From NCBI RefSeq assembly GCF_000315915.1, contig NC_020193.1, positions 434,001 through 498,000 of the forward strand: a stretch of DNA of 64,000 bases, in the 5' to 3' direction. Positions within the stretch are counted from its first letter, which is position 1. Every line of letters starts with the position of its first letter. The DNA comes from Henningerozyma blattae CBS 6284. Lineage: Eukaryota; Ascomycota; Saccharomycetes; Saccharomycetales; Saccharomycetaceae. The notes under the pieces are model-generated. The model did not search any database. It saw only the letters and a list, made by a program, of their open reading frames with translations, and was not told where the DNA came from. This document shows, piece by piece, positions 1-10,752 of this stretch. The translations under genes and the position numbers were made by a program.

Positions 1-824
1 TGTTGTTGTTGGTGGTGTTGTATATGCGCTTTATTAGGATTATTATGCTGTTCATGAATTAATTTGTTCTTCAATTTTTCAATTTCTCCTTCAATGATAT
101 GAATTTGAGTATCTTTAATACCAATTTGTAATTTCAAATTATGATTAGTCATTATCTCACCAGAACTTCTATTCTCTTCAAGGGATTCATTAAGAATATT
201 TTTACTACTAGGGTCAATCATATTACCATTTTTAGTATTGATATAATCAATAGCATTTTTGCCCATATTTGGATTATTATTCAAATCACTATATCCACTA
301 CTGAATGAACTATCCACCGTAGTGTTGAAACTACCATTAACTACTCTTGAAGAATCCATTATACTTCTTCCGGCTGTTGATGTAGCCGTATCAAACCCAG
401 AAGTATGTGCATTATTGTTATTATTATTGTTATTATTTTCTGCAGTATTACTGTTATTAGTATTATTAGCGGTATTAGTCGAGGTATTATTGACACTATT
501 ATTTGAAACAATACCGTTATTCTTACAAGGATCATTAGAATAATTATTGAAATTGTTTAATTGCATAGGCATATTAAATCCATTATTAGCATTACTATTC
601 ACAAAACTAGATGAATTATACCTTCTAGCAATTGGAGTTTGTTGGCCAGGAGCCATGTTCATATTCATTGATGCACTAGCAGAATTCCTTTGATCCATTT
701 GTTGAACAGATGATGATGCTGGCGTCCCCCTAGCATCACGGAATGACAAATTAGAAAACGTAGTCTCTAAGAGAGGTGTATGTGTTTGTTGTTGTAAATT
801 TTGATCATAAGAAAAATAACTCAT
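1..824 (-). CDS. MUM2: MUM2-like protein, 5' part only (runs off left edge)
   Basis: A minus-strand frame stays open from an ATG at 822-824 to the window edge, giving about 274 residues of the N-terminal part. The protein starts MSYFSYDQNLQQ. It is rich in Asn and Ser with a poly-Asn stretch, and near residues 240-265 becomes a Lys/Glu/Leu segment that looks like the start of a coiled coil (around KDTQIHIIEGEIEKLKNKL). The name rests mainly on synteny: in S. cerevisiae MUM2 (YBR057C) lies just beyond UBP14 and TSC3 on the same strand, and TSC3 is the next gene here. Mum2 is the yeast WTAP-like subunit of the complex with Ime4 that methylates mRNA in meiosis. The conserved C-terminal half is outside the window, so family assignment from sequence alone is weak. 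UBP14 is missing from its expected place between this gene and TSC3. Confidence 0.6.
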   Translation of the reverse strand, partial: MSYFSYDQNLQQQTHTPLLETTFSNLSFRDARGTPASSSVQQMDQRNSASASMNMNMAPGQQTPIARRYNSSSFVNSNANNGFNMPMQLNNFNNYSNDPCKNNGIVSNNSVNNTSTNTANNTNNSNTAENNNNNNNNNAHTSGFDTATSTAGRSIMDSSRVVNGSFNTTVDSSFSSGYSDLNNNPNMGKNAIDYINTKNGNMIDPSSKNILNESLEENRSSGEIMTNHNLKLQIGIKDTQIHIIEGEIEKLKNKLIHEQHNNPNKAHIQHHQQQ

Positions 825-1523
825 TATAACTTCTAGGAGATCTTGGTATTAATTGTAGTTCCCAATATAAATGTTGAATTAATATCCTTGCTTGGTACTC
901 TAGAAATTAGATTTGTCTTTTAGTTTCAATCGAAAATTACCGATCAGTCCTATTAATGAATATTTTGCTTCATAAAATGAGAAAAATATCCCAGCAAAAT
1001 TTTATAAAGCTCTCGAATTTAAATTCGATGATTTTCTCTTTTATTGAGAAACTCTCTTAGATCTCTGGACCGTTTCTCACTGTCCCCGGGAAGCCTCAAA
1101 ATAAAAACTAGCTGTCAGTTTCAAAGGGGAGAAATACAATTTAGTCAAAAAAGAAATTGCTTACACTAATAAGAAAATATTGTGAAATCTCTTAATTAAT
1201 AACGATAATTAAAAGTTAAGTTAGATAAAACTAAATTATGAAAAAGACTTTATATATCTTGAAATTTATATAAGTAAGATGATAGTAAAGTTAATGATTA
1301 AGAAAACAAAATAAAAGATACATCAAACTAGATACTATGCAATGAGGTATAGAATTTAATAAAGTTGGTCGTATATGATTAGTAGTGGGATTAACAGAGA
1401 GAGAGAGAGAGAGAAATAATTAAGGTAGAAGTGAATAAAAACAAATTATAAATTGTGAAACGTCAATGACATGCTCCTTTGCCTTTTTCTTTTTTTTTAA
1501 AAAAAAAACAAACAGAAAACATT
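825..1523. other. Intergenic region, MUM2 5' side to TSC3 3' end
   Basis: No gene is visible in about 700 bases of AT-rich DNA. It holds a (GA)n tract near 1396-1413 and a T-run facing an A-run at about 1488-1509. UBP14, which lies here in S. cerevisiae, leaves no recognisable ORF. Confidence 0.7.
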
Positions 1524-1838
1524 TTATAAGAATATGTATTTAATAATACCAAATAAACTTAAACTGAATATCATTAAGAAAAAAACATGAAGACAAAACG
1601 AATCAAATGATGTCATCAAATAAAATGGTAAGTGGATATAATATATCCAGTACAATTTTTCAAAACAGTCTGCAATTTTTTGAGGGAATGTATCTTTTGT
1701 TCCTGTACGTACTTTAGCATCATGGATTGTTTCAACATATTGGAAACTTGTCTTTGCTTGTGACGTCTCTAATTCAGTTTTTTCCTTATTTATTTGTGAA
1801 GTAGTAGCAGTGGTAGTAGCAGATGTTTTGGAATCCAT
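1524..1838 (-). CDS. TSC3: Tsc3-like small subunit of serine palmitoyltransferase
   Basis: The 104-residue product matches yeast Tsc3 through its C-terminal two thirds, including KLYWIYYIHLPFYLMTSFDS and a terminal segment ending FGIIKYIFL. Tsc3 is a small ER membrane protein that binds Lcb1/Lcb2 and raises serine palmitoyltransferase activity, the first step of sphingolipid synthesis. The C-terminal half is very hydrophobic, fitting one membrane segment. The first 40 or so residues are Thr/Ser/Lys/Glu-rich and make the protein longer than the 80-residue S. cerevisiae form. The start is the ATG at 1836-1838. The next gene upstream is AKL1 on the same strand, the same neighbour as in S. cerevisiae (YBR058C-A and YBR059C). 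Confidence 0.93.
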   Translation of the reverse strand: MDSKTSATTTATTSQINKEKTELETSQAKTSFQYVETIHDAKVRTGTKDTFPQKIADCFEKLYWIYYIHLPFYLMTSFDSFCLHVFFLMIFSLSLFGIIKYIFL

Positions 1839-2510
1839 TGTGCTAATAACTTGAGTCAGATAGATTTATATTTGTTATTTGATTATTTTCCACAGTTTAT
1901 AAATATGAATTACCTTATTCAGCGTTTGGAATTAGGATGCTTTCTTAAATAATATGTTGAAGTTTTTCTATGTTTATTGTTATTAATACAACTGAGTTTG
2001 CTTTTTCTGAAAGTTTCCGTATAGTTGGCACGGTTTCAGTTAGAAAGCCTGCAATTCTCGAAAAACAGATGGAGAATAGGAGTAATCAAATAGAATGTCA
2101 CGGAGAACTCGAAAAACGTCATTAAATAAATGCGTGTAGTCAAACAGCATTCATAGATTTTAGTGATGAAAACACTTACATTATTCTTAACTTTATCAGT
2201 TTTATCTACAACAGTATGGGAAAAAATAATTTTAGATTAGTTAAATTTTTTAATAATTATTACTTCAGGGGTATGTACTATAATTAAGTATGAATAATTG
2301 TTAAATGTTATTTCAATATATATATAATAATAAAAAACCAAGGTTATTTATGTACAAATGCAAAAAAAGTATATATGAAACATCTTGATGAATATCAAAG
2401 TGTGCAAGAATGAAGGATGAGAAATATATGAAATTCAGATAGAAGATGGTCTGAAGTAGATTCCGGATAAGATGCAGAAAAAAATATGTTTGCAGTTTAC
2501 AGAAAAATGT
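1839..2510. other. Intergenic region, TSC3 promoter and AKL1 3' flank
   Basis: About 670 AT-rich bases with no ORF or RNA gene that I can recognise. It must hold the TSC3 promoter and the AKL1 terminator. Confidence 0.6.
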
Positions 2511-5500
2511 TCATCTTTTTTCATTGCCACCACCAAATACTGAGGAAAAGATTGATTTTCTTTTACCATTTAGATTTTCGCTCGTTCTAAGTGCATCACG
2601 ACGAACTCTTTCCAGATCTAACGATTGTCGTGCTCTAGCAAACGATTTCCTAACATCTGCTGCTGTCCCACCAGTTATGCTGCTTGTACTGCCATTTTTC
2701 TTGGTATATTTATATGAATCTAAATTCTGATTATGTCTATTGGCTTCGAACTTTGATGGATTGGCATTGGAGCTTGGGTTAGTGCTAGCAGCATATGGAG
2801 AAGATCTGTAAACATTATGTGTGGATTGATTAAAATCTCTCTCTCTATCCCAATCTCTTTCCCTTTCCCTCTCTCTTTCTCTTTCTCGTTCCCAATCTCT
2901 ATCATAATCTCTACCATTGTTAGTTATGGTAGAAGTCATTTTACCCTTTGATTTAGATGAATCAGACTGTCTTTTCATTTCGCTACGTAAGTTATTGATG
3001 GATCTTTTCGACTTAAACATGCCTGTATTATTAGCGTTACTTGATGAACCTGCATGATTTAAATTAGGACTTGAGAAATGTATTTCCTGGTATTGTAGAT
3101 CCAATGATTTTCTTGATGGGTTACTAACATTGTTTGATGTATTATCGGCACGACTATGCATACTATCGATTGTTCTTGGAAATCTATCTCTTTGTCTTTT
3201 ATCTACTATATCATCAGACGATATTCCAATACGGTTATTCCTGGCAAATAATCTTGTCTTTTCCTTTTGTCTATCTAAATCTAAATCTATGCTTTCACTT
3301 GATAATACGTTATCTTTACTACCAGAAGGTGAAAAATCAGTACTACTTTCAACTTGATCACTCTGTTCATCGTTACTTAGATCCATTTCCTTAATACTTA
3401 GTTCAATATCACCATGACTTCTATGAGGATTTTCATTTTCTAAAATAGGAGAAATATTGCTCATGTTATTATTATTGTTATTTTTAGAGTTAGCATTTTG
3501 TGAAGAATAATTAGAATTATGACGAGGAGTTGGAGGAGGAGGTGGTAAACTTTGTTCTTTCATTTGATGAGTAAGTGGGATACTACTTGGTGGTGGAACA
3601 GAAGATCTATTAGGGTTTATGGTATGAGAAGGAGTTTGATTTTTTGCCAATAATTGTGGTTGAGATGGAATAGGTTTACTAGTATTGGTACCATTAATCA
3701 ATTCCTTATTTGAAGATAGATTTGGAGTATATAAAGGAGCCTTGGGAACAGTAAATATAGGATTTGGATTTGAATAGCTCACTTGTACAGCAATTGGATT
3801 TACACCTGGTAAAGGAGTTTGAATTTTTGGAACTGATGGTTGAGTTGTTGTAGGTACTGAGCTAGATAAAGTAGATGGAGGTTGATGTTGTTGGAATTTG
3901 AATTTCTGTTGAGCCTTTACGTAAGCATCAGGTGATTCGAAAAATCTTTGTTGAGGGAAGACTTGTGGCAATTGTGTCTGTTGTGGACCTTGAGAAGGAG
4001 GAATAGGAGTGGTACCCTTAGAAAGTGGGATTGGGATGGGGACATTTTGAGCAGTTGGATTAGTTAATAGATTATTTGAGAAATTTAATGCAGTTTGAGG
4101 GTTTATAGGTAGTGGTGCTATAGTTTGTTCAGGTATAGATTTAGATGGTTTTTCCATTGGTAGTGGTTGCAAGTGTTGGTTTAATGGATTATTTTTATTT
4201 GCGTTTGCATTAGCAGAGTTACTATTGGTTGAATAAATGTTCCCACCTTGGAAATTATTCATATCATGAATATATAAATTATCATTATTAATATCCTCAT
4301 TATTATTTGGAATAGGCTTTAGAACAGGCGGACTAGTTTCAGTTGGGTTGGGAAAAGTAGTTGTTGAAATCTTTGGGAAAGGATTATTTGATTTATGCTG
4401 TTTAATCCCATCTGAATTTGCTGTTTTATTTTCAACCAAACTAGTAGTATTTGACAGAGGATCATCCATATGAATATTGCCATGAGCTGGAGTACTTGCA
4501 GTTGAAGTTGATTTGGCACCGCTTGAAGAATAAGAACTAGTTGATTTTTGTCTTCTAGTTTTATTTGTTGGGTTTAAAAAGAATTCATTATTGTTACCAT
4601 TATTGATGATAGCCTTATTGATATTTGGTGAAGTAGAGAACACATTATGGTTTTGAGGCTGCTGAGGTTGTAATTGAATATTACCTGGCATATTAATTTC
4701 CGTGGGATAAGAATTTGGATTAGTACAATTGTTATCACTTGAAATATCAGTTGTCATAGCATGGAAATCATCCCTATCGTTTAAACTGTTATTCTTTCTA
4801 TGTTGAGATTTATTTGTTGAATTATCTGGTAAATTTGTATTATACATTGGAGCATCATGGAAAGTTTCAACAACAGATGTATCGTATGCAGCATTGTTAT
4901 TATTGTTAGTGTTGATATGTTGATTGTTATTTGTAGTTGTTGTATTAAAAGTCGTTGAGTCTGGGATATTTTCATTCAAAATCATGGGATTATCAAACAT
5001 TGTTTCTGGAAATAAGAAAACGTTTGGAGATTCAGGATTACTTGAAGAATGTCTTGATAAATCGGATAGGATTGATTTTCTCTTTTCTGTGCTTGGCTCT
5101 GATGAGTTTGGTAATGAATTTCTTGATTTTAATAAATCTTCGTGTAATTGTAATTGTTGTTGTGGATTTATAGTATTACTCAAATCTTGGTAAGAAGAAG
5201 AGAATGGTATATTTATGGAATTGACTTTTGATAAATTATTGCTTGGAACTTGGTTGTTTGAATTGTTATTGGTGTTTGCATTATTGCTATTGTTTTGAAA
5301 TTGAAGATTATGTCTATAATCATTGAAGTTAATATTTGGTAAATTATTAATATTTTTTGGTAATGTTGAAATGTCAGTTGGTAATTTTGGAGTGATTTCG
5401 AATAATTTTGCATATAAATCTATCAAAATGTTTTGATTTTCAGTTGTCATTGAGATATTATGAGAATGATTATTTTGTAATTCAAACATTTTCATTTGAA

Positions 5501-6596
5501 TATTTTGTAAATTATTTTGGAAAGTTGCATATTTATCGAAATTGTAAGGGCCCATCCCATATTTGTCCTCTATAGGTAAAGGAGTATTAGTAATGGAACA
5601 AATTTCATACATAACTTGATAAATGTTTGGTCTTAAATTTAGATTTTCACTCAACATAATAATAATCAAATTTATTAATTTTGGATGATAATTGTTTACT
5701 GGTATATCGAATTTAGCATGTAATATGGAGAATTGGCCTGTTCTTTCAAAAGGTGTAATAAAGAATAATAATTTATAAAGGAAAACACCCAAGGCCCAAA
5801 TGTCTGATGTTTCATTGATAGGTAAGCATCTGTAAAGATCTATCATTTCTGGAGATCTATATTGTGGAGTAGTATGCATATAAATGTTTTGAGTCAATAC
5901 CGCAATATCATGATGAGAGGTGACAATTTCATAGCATGGGGATGTTGAACCAAAATCACATAGTTTAAAGTTATTGTTGGAATCCACCAAGATATTTTCC
6001 ACTTTAATATCTTTATGAATCAATGGTTTATCCAAATAATGCATCTGTGAGACTGCCAATGTAGTATCGTACATGATCTTGACAATTTCGGTTTCATTTA
6101 ATTTAGTCTTTAATCTTTGATTCATATAATCCAATAACGAGTTGTTTGGACACAATTCCATCAACAATAAGATCTCATACCCATTTAATCCGTCGTTACG
6201 TCTTAGAGCATTGGAATCATAATATTGGACTATGTTCGGGCAACCTTGTAATAGTTTCATTACTTCTACTTCATTTCTCATTTCATTCAACCCATTTTCG
6301 TCATTGACCAAGACTCTTTTCAAACATGCAATGTCGCCACTCTTTAAAGAATTCAATTGATCCTTTTTGTTTTCAAATTCATTTAAATAATCGATAAATT
6401 TGACTTTATAGATTTGAGCAAACCCACCTTCAGCTAAATAATCTTCGATTTTCACTTGATGAGCACCTACGGAGATTAATTTGCCAGGTTTATATTTTTC
6501 AATGAACCCCGGTCGTTGTTGTTGGTCAGTGATAGCAGCAGTAGCAGCAGCACCAGAAGATCGGTTGGTATGATTACCATTTGTATTTGCCATCAT
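2511..6596 (-). CDS. AKL1: Akl1-like Ark/Prk family Ser/Thr kinase
   Basis: A 1361-residue protein with an N-terminal kinase domain (about residues 30-340) and a very long Asn/Pro/Ser-rich tail. The kinase part shows a glycine-loop segment AEGGFAQIYKVKF, the catalytic loop IHKDIKVENIL and the DFG segment KLCDFGSTSP. This fits the actin-regulating Ark1/Prk1/Akl1 (NAK/AAK1) family, which phosphorylates endocytic coat proteins such as Pan1 at cortical actin patches. The tail has a proline run (PPPPPTPR) that could bind SH3 domains, an alternating Arg-Glu stretch near residue 1250, and a basic Ser-rich end (KRKSIFSSVFGGGNEKR). Synteny with TSC3 and TRM7 picks AKL1 rather than ARK1 or PRK1. S. cerevisiae Akl1 is 1108 residues, so the tail is expanded here. 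The catalytic loop reads HKD rather than the usual HRD. Two ATGs lie in tandem at the start. Confidence 0.93.
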   Translation of the reverse strand: MMANTNGNHTNRSSGAAATAAITDQQQRPGFIEKYKPGKLISVGAHQVKIEDYLAEGGFAQIYKVKFIDYLNEFENKKDQLNSLKSGDIACLKRVLVNDENGLNEMRNEVEVMKLLQGCPNIVQYYDSNALRRNDGLNGYEILLLMELCPNNSLLDYMNQRLKTKLNETEIVKIMYDTTLAVSQMHYLDKPLIHKDIKVENILVDSNNNFKLCDFGSTSPCYEIVTSHHDIAVLTQNIYMHTTPQYRSPEMIDLYRCLPINETSDIWALGVFLYKLLFFITPFERTGQFSILHAKFDIPVNNYHPKLINLIIIMLSENLNLRPNIYQVMYEICSITNTPLPIEDKYGMGPYNFDKYATFQNNLQNIQMKMFELQNNHSHNISMTTENQNILIDLYAKLFEITPKLPTDISTLPKNINNLPNINFNDYRHNLQFQNNSNNANTNNNSNNQVPSNNLSKVNSINIPFSSSYQDLSNTINPQQQLQLHEDLLKSRNSLPNSSEPSTEKRKSILSDLSRHSSSNPESPNVFLFPETMFDNPMILNENIPDSTTFNTTTTNNNQHINTNNNNNAAYDTSVVETFHDAPMYNTNLPDNSTNKSQHRKNNSLNDRDDFHAMTTDISSDNNCTNPNSYPTEINMPGNIQLQPQQPQNHNVFSTSPNINKAIINNGNNNEFFLNPTNKTRRQKSTSSYSSSGAKSTSTASTPAHGNIHMDDPLSNTTSLVENKTANSDGIKQHKSNNPFPKISTTTFPNPTETSPPVLKPIPNNNEDINNDNLYIHDMNNFQGGNIYSTNSNSANANANKNNPLNQHLQPLPMEKPSKSIPEQTIAPLPINPQTALNFSNNLLTNPTAQNVPIPIPLSKGTTPIPPSQGPQQTQLPQVFPQQRFFESPDAYVKAQQKFKFQQHQPPSTLSSSVPTTTQPSVPKIQTPLPGVNPIAVQVSYSNPNPIFTVPKAPLYTPNLSSNKELINGTNTSKPIPSQPQLLAKNQTPSHTINPNRSSVPPPSSIPLTHQMKEQSLPPPPPTPRHNSNYSSQNANSKNNNNNNMSNISPILENENPHRSHGDIELSIKEMDLSNDEQSDQVESSTDFSPSGSKDNVLSSESIDLDLDRQKEKTRLFARNNRIGISSDDIVDKRQRDRFPRTIDSMHSRADNTSNNVSNPSRKSLDLQYQEIHFSSPNLNHAGSSSNANNTGMFKSKRSINNLRSEMKRQSDSSKSKGKMTSTITNNGRDYDRDWERERERERERERDWDRERDFNQSTHNVYRSSPYAASTNPSSNANPSKFEANRHNQNLDSYKYTKKNGSTSSITGGTAADVRKSFARARQSLDLERVRRDALRTSENLNGKRKSIFSSVFGGGNEKR

Positions 6597-7189
6597 TCAA
6601 AAGTGAAAAGAAGGGGGTAGTAGGGAAAGGTTTGATTATACAAGCTGTTGGAATGTTTCTCCTTAGTCTCTGTCTGGAGTATTGTGGGATTAAAAAAAGA
6701 AAAGGATATCTCGAAGAAAAATGATTTGTAGTTGTACTATAAATTGAGTGCAACTGTTGTTAAAAATGAATGGATATAATGTAGGAAGGAAATAAAATGA
6801 AAAAAAATAAAAATAAAAATAAAAAATAGTCACCACTCTAAGGGAATCTCACTACAGAGTTGATATTATGCAAATTTTTTTTTACTATGCCTAATCTTAA
6901 CTCTCTGTTAAGCTCAGTTGAATCAGATAAAAATATCTGGAATTTTGATAGCAAAGGGGGAAAGAAAGATGAGAATGTGTGGATGGCCACTTGGAACAGT
7001 TGTTCTAGTTGAATTGACCTTGTCGATGATATAGCTTAGCTTTAGCAATATATGTGTAGTTATTGAAAAATACACGGCAACAAATAGAAATAATAGATCA
7101 GTCTGAATATTTCTGAGATAATTTCCAATTATCTATCGATGACAATTTGATCTTCCTTAAGAATTATGAGGTTAAATTTCTTTTATTGA

Positions 7190-7315
7190 AATCCCAAGCT
7201 CTTCTCTCCCTCTGCTTGCTGAGGCGTCTGAGATTATCGCTCCCGCACGCGCTACGGGGCTCTCTGGGGCTCGCTCGGAAAGGCCACAACAGCCCGAGGT
7301 TTGCTACAGTATGTA
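7190..7315. other. GC-rich island A
   Basis: By hand count, 38 of the 60 bases at 7201-7260 are G or C, in a setting that is mostly A/T. It lies upstream of AKL1. No gene or RNA recognised. Confidence 0.6.
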
Positions 7316-7779
7316 TATGTAGATTTTTTTTTTTTACTTTTGGCGTCTGTAATATGGTGGGTAAAATCATATGTCCTTAAACACGCTTTCTCCTTATTAT
7401 TTGCCAAGAGAGTCTTAATTAGTTTCAAGTATAATAATGGGAGTCTACAACGAATAGATAAAAAGACAAGAAACAAAAACTAATACATATTATAGAAACA
7501 AGTTTTGCTATACGATTCTTTTACCAATTTGTGTCATTCTCGGTACCTAAGAAATTGCTTCTATGCAAAACCTATTTTTATTTGTTAGAAATGTTTTTAT
7601 AAATAGAATATAAAAATAGTTTATATAAATAGGTTAACTGGTATTAACCCTAAATTTCTCTATCATAGTTTATTATTGGTTGTGTGATCTTGGTGAACCC
7701 TGGGTTTAATTTATAGTGGTGGCATGGTCTATATCTTGATTTTGCCCTAGAAATTTTTCCAATGTGTGCCTTATTTTTT

Positions 7780-8035
7780 TGGCCCTTGAGGCGTTCTTCT
7801 ACGACGCGTTCTGAGCAGGCGTGCGGCTTGTGTGGGGCAGGAACGGGCAGTCCGGAAACGACAAACGAATAGGGTTGTCGAGAAACGGGAAATTTGCCAT
7901 CCACAAAACGGGAAACAGAAGGATCATGTAGGAAATGGGAAATGCCTAGAATGACTCGTACAAAATTTGGTGAGGAGAGTTAGGGGTGGCCGGTGTGGCT
8001 CAGTAAGTAGCACGTGGGGTGCACGGCATGTGATT
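7780..8035. other. GC-rich island B
   Basis: GC-rich stretch with repeated short motifs CGGGAAA (around 7886-7916) and TGGGAAA (around 7936). A segment at 7996-8010 resembles the D arm of a tRNA (TGGCTCAGTAAGTAG), but no matching T arm follows. Function unknown. Confidence 0.55.
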
Positions 8036-8285
8036 ACTGTATGGAGAAATGAGATTGTATGATACAAAGATTGATATATATATACTGCATAGAGTATATT
8101 ATTATATATAACATGTTATTATGTGGTGATACAGACAATGAGATGAGCATAGTAAAATTGAAGGTGTATGTATGTATGAGTTTATAATAGAGGATGAAAT
8201 GTTGAGGATTGACAATAGAGAATAAAGAATAAAGAAGTAGAAGCATGATCAAAGAGCACGTGTTAGCTTACCACTTCTCTTTAGT

Positions 8286-9188
8286 TCAAGAGTCTTTTTT
8301 GTAGGCTGGGCTGGTCGGACTTTGGACAGGGTCCAATGAGACGTCACTCAAGGCAGCCACTACGTCATAATGGTAGGTGGCATCTGAGTCGAAACTTTGC
8401 AAGCCACCACATGACATGAATTCTGCTATATTTCTTTCTTCTTCGTAATATCGTTCGATGACACGAGGTTGGTTCTTGGAATCTGTTTTCAAACCTTGGA
8501 AGAATTCTTGTACTGAGATATTCTCGTCTAATTTAGGTTGCCATCCCTTTGGAGGTATATATCCGATGCAAACGATAAAAGCTTCTAACGAAGTACCTCT
8601 AGAGGATCTTGGTTTGGCACAGATGACTTGTTCAAACAAGTATCCTAGTTGAGTATACAAAAGGTTGATATCACGACCTCTGAAGATTTTAGCTACAAAG
8701 ATACCGCCTTCTTTCAATATGCATGTGGTCAATTGTAATGCACTCATGATTAATTGTTGTTGAACGTATTCATCTAAATCATGTAACCCGGTGACATCTG
8801 GTGCACCATCACTACAAACGAAATCTGCTTTGGAATTATTAAACAATTCTAAAATTTTATTCAATGTTCTTGGATGGGTAATATCGGCCTGAAGACGAGT
8901 GACATGGTCGATGGGGGACATTGGTTGTAAATCAACAGCAACGATCTTACGTTCATCGTCCTCAGTGACTTCACTTTCTTTAATACCTTTAAACATGGTT
9001 TTGGATAAAACTTGGGACCATGAACCGGGAGCAGCACATAGATCTACTACACGTTTCAAATTAGGGTCATCGAGAAAGTGGAATTGTTCGTTTAATTGTA
9101 ATAATTTGAAAGCAGATCTGGCTCTGTAGCCTAACTCTTTTGCCTTACGGTAATAAACGTCTCTTTTATCTTTACTACTCTTACCCAT
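8286..9188 (-). CDS. TRM7: Trm7, tRNA 2'-O-ribose methyltransferase (FtsJ/RrmJ family)
   Basis: A 300-residue protein starting [20 protein letters not shown], very close to yeast Trm7 (310 residues). Trm7 methylates the ribose at positions 32 and 34 of the anticodon loop of tRNA-Phe, Trp and Leu, with partners Trm732 and Rtt10. The SAM-binding loop [15 protein letters not shown] is present. The catalytic K-D-K-E residues can be placed in [24 protein letters not shown] and [10 protein letters not shown]. The frame is open for 13 codons further upstream, but that extension begins with a non-ATG codon and lacks family similarity, so I chose the ATG at 9186-9188. A GATGAG core (9378-9383, minus strand) lies upstream and is at best a weak PAC-like site. 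Confidence 0.97.
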   Translation of the reverse strand: MGKSSKDKRDVYYRKAKELGYRARSAFKLLQLNEQFHFLDDPNLKRVVDLCAAPGSWSQVLSKTMFKGIKESEVTEDDERKIVAVDLQPMSPIDHVTRLQADITHPRTLNKILELFNNSKADFVCSDGAPDVTGLHDLDEYVQQQLIMSALQLTTCILKEGGIFVAKIFRGRDINLLYTQLGYLFEQVICAKPRSSRGTSLEAFIVCIGYIPPKGWQPKLDENISVQEFFQGLKTDSKNQPRVIERYYEEERNIAEFMSCGGLQSFDSDATYHYDVVAALSDVSLDPVQSPTSPAYKKDS

Positions 9189-9763
9189 TATTGAAGAAAA
9201 ATAATATGAAAAACAAAAGAATAACAAAAGATCTGCTGGTTCTATTGAATTGTGTGGTATTTAACACTGTCAATTATACGTGGTACTTGTCTTTCTTTTT
9301 TATTATTGTTATTATTATTTTTGGCATCATCGATATTTTGTAGTGTGAATTTTTCTTTTTTTATTTTTTTTTTTTCGCTCATCTCAATAGCGGATATCAT
9401 GTTATAAATTACTAAATATGGAAAATTACCTAATCAAGATATGTAGCTCCGATGTATATGAAACGTATTGTTCCATGAAAAGAGATAGAAGTAGTTTGAA
9501 CCTATTATAAAATAACCACCAATGTGAATTGTTACCGAATTACTCTTTACTTTAGCATGGTGATTTATTCTCTTGCAACTCTCCACGTGATAAGAATACA
9601 CCCGGACACCGCATACTCTTTATCCATGTTGTAATTGAAATAAAAAATCGTTTTTTTCTATATTAAAAAAGAAAAAAAAAAAAATAAATAGTGATATATA
9701 AGGGAGCCGTAATAAAAGCATATATACTTTGGCAACTCATTATTTCATATCGGTGTATTCAAA
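9189..9763. other. Divergent promoter region, TRM7 / RSM10
   Basis: About 575 AT-rich bases between divergent genes. It has T-runs near 9359-9375, a CACGTGA element (9584-9590) and a Rap1-like site listed separately. No gene seen. Confidence 0.6.
9598..9610 (+). promoter_or_regulatory. Rap1-like binding site upstream of RSM10
   Basis: ACACCCGGACACC agrees with the yeast Rap1 consensus ACACCCRNACAYM at every position. It lies about 154 bases upstream of the first ATG of RSM10, 7 bases after a CACGTGA (Cbf1-type) element. Binding is inferred from the motif only. Confidence 0.5.
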
Positions 9764-10683
9764 ATGAATATAATAGTGCAAAGAAACCTAGCGAGAGGGA
9801 TACTGAACCCCTCATCATCATCATTAATCTATAGAAATAATCATAATCATATATTCAAATCAATAAGGGTTCTTCAAACTAAAAAAATTATTCATCGACA
9901 TTAGATTCTCAACCATCATTTATCAATTCACCAAGTCGAAACGTTACTAATTCCACTAATAATGAAGAATCACCATCTTTTATAGAGACTTCTAATGCCG
10001 ATAATTTATTATCTGAAGATTATAATGAAACTGCCATTGATATGTCCACCAAGAAGGAAATTAATGAAATTGGTAAACAATTTTTAAATGTTAAATGGGA
10101 TAAACCTTTACCTATTAATGTTGAATCATTATATTTTGCACCATTAAAAATTGAACCTAAACATCATAATTTAATTGCCAATTTACAACTTAGAGCTTAT
10201 GATTATGAAAACCTGGATTTTTATTGTGATTTTATTCTTAGATGTGGGTTTTATTTAGGTATACCATTAACTGGTCCTAAGCCATTACCAATTAAACGTG
10301 AAAGATGGACTGTTATAAAATCACCATTTGCAAATGCCAAGAAAAAGGAGAATTTCGAAAGAAAAACATATAAAAGATTAATTAGAGTTTGGGATACAAA
10401 TTTGGATCTTTTACAATTTTTCATTGCTTATATTTCTAAATATGGGATCACTGGTGTTGGATTAAAATGTAATATTTTTGAATCAATGAGTTTAGAAGAA
10501 TGTAATAATGAAATTCAAAATAAACCTTCCACATCACAAATCAATTCTAATCAAGTTGATTTATTGAATGATTTATTCACTACGACCCCAGAATCGATCA
10601 AGATTCAAAATAATGATGAACGTATTTCTTTGAGAGTGAAAGAAATTTTAGAAAATCCAGAATTTAAGAAATATTTAAAATAA
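9764..10683 (+). CDS. RSM10: Rsm10, mitochondrial ribosomal protein uS10m, frame broken near the N-terminus
   Basis: The open frame 10042-10683 encodes 213 residues that match yeast Rsm10 (203 residues), including [20 protein letters not shown] and a C-terminal NPEFKKYLK. It is the S10 protein of the mitochondrial small subunit. The ATG at 9764 opens a 46-codon frame whose product ([14 protein letters not shown]...) looks like a mitochondrial presequence, basic with no acidic residues, but it stops at 9902-9904. From just after a run of seven A (9881-9887) the other frame is open through the whole S10 domain. One extra A in that run would join the two parts. Either the assembly lost a base in the homopolymer, or the gene starts at 10042 without a presequence, or expression needs frameshifting. 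I annotate from 9764 as the likely gene extent. Confidence 0.85.
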
Positions 10684-10752
10684 TAATAATAACCTTACGT
10701 AAGTACATATATAATATCGTGTAAATAATAGAAATATTCATTCACAAATGGT

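Larger units (their letters stand above)
6597..8285. other. 1.7-kb intergenic region with two GC-rich islands
   Basis: Between the AKL1 start and the TRM7 stop there is no supportable gene. The DNA is AT-rich apart from islands at about 7190-7315 and 7780-8035, described separately. ORC2 (YBR060C) occupies this spot in S. cerevisiae and is absent here. Short ORFs across the islands are low in information and match no family I know. Confidence 0.7.

Noticed and set aside
7996..8010. tRNA D-arm-like sequence in GC island B
   Set aside because: No T arm with GTTCRANNC and no acceptor stem within the right distance.
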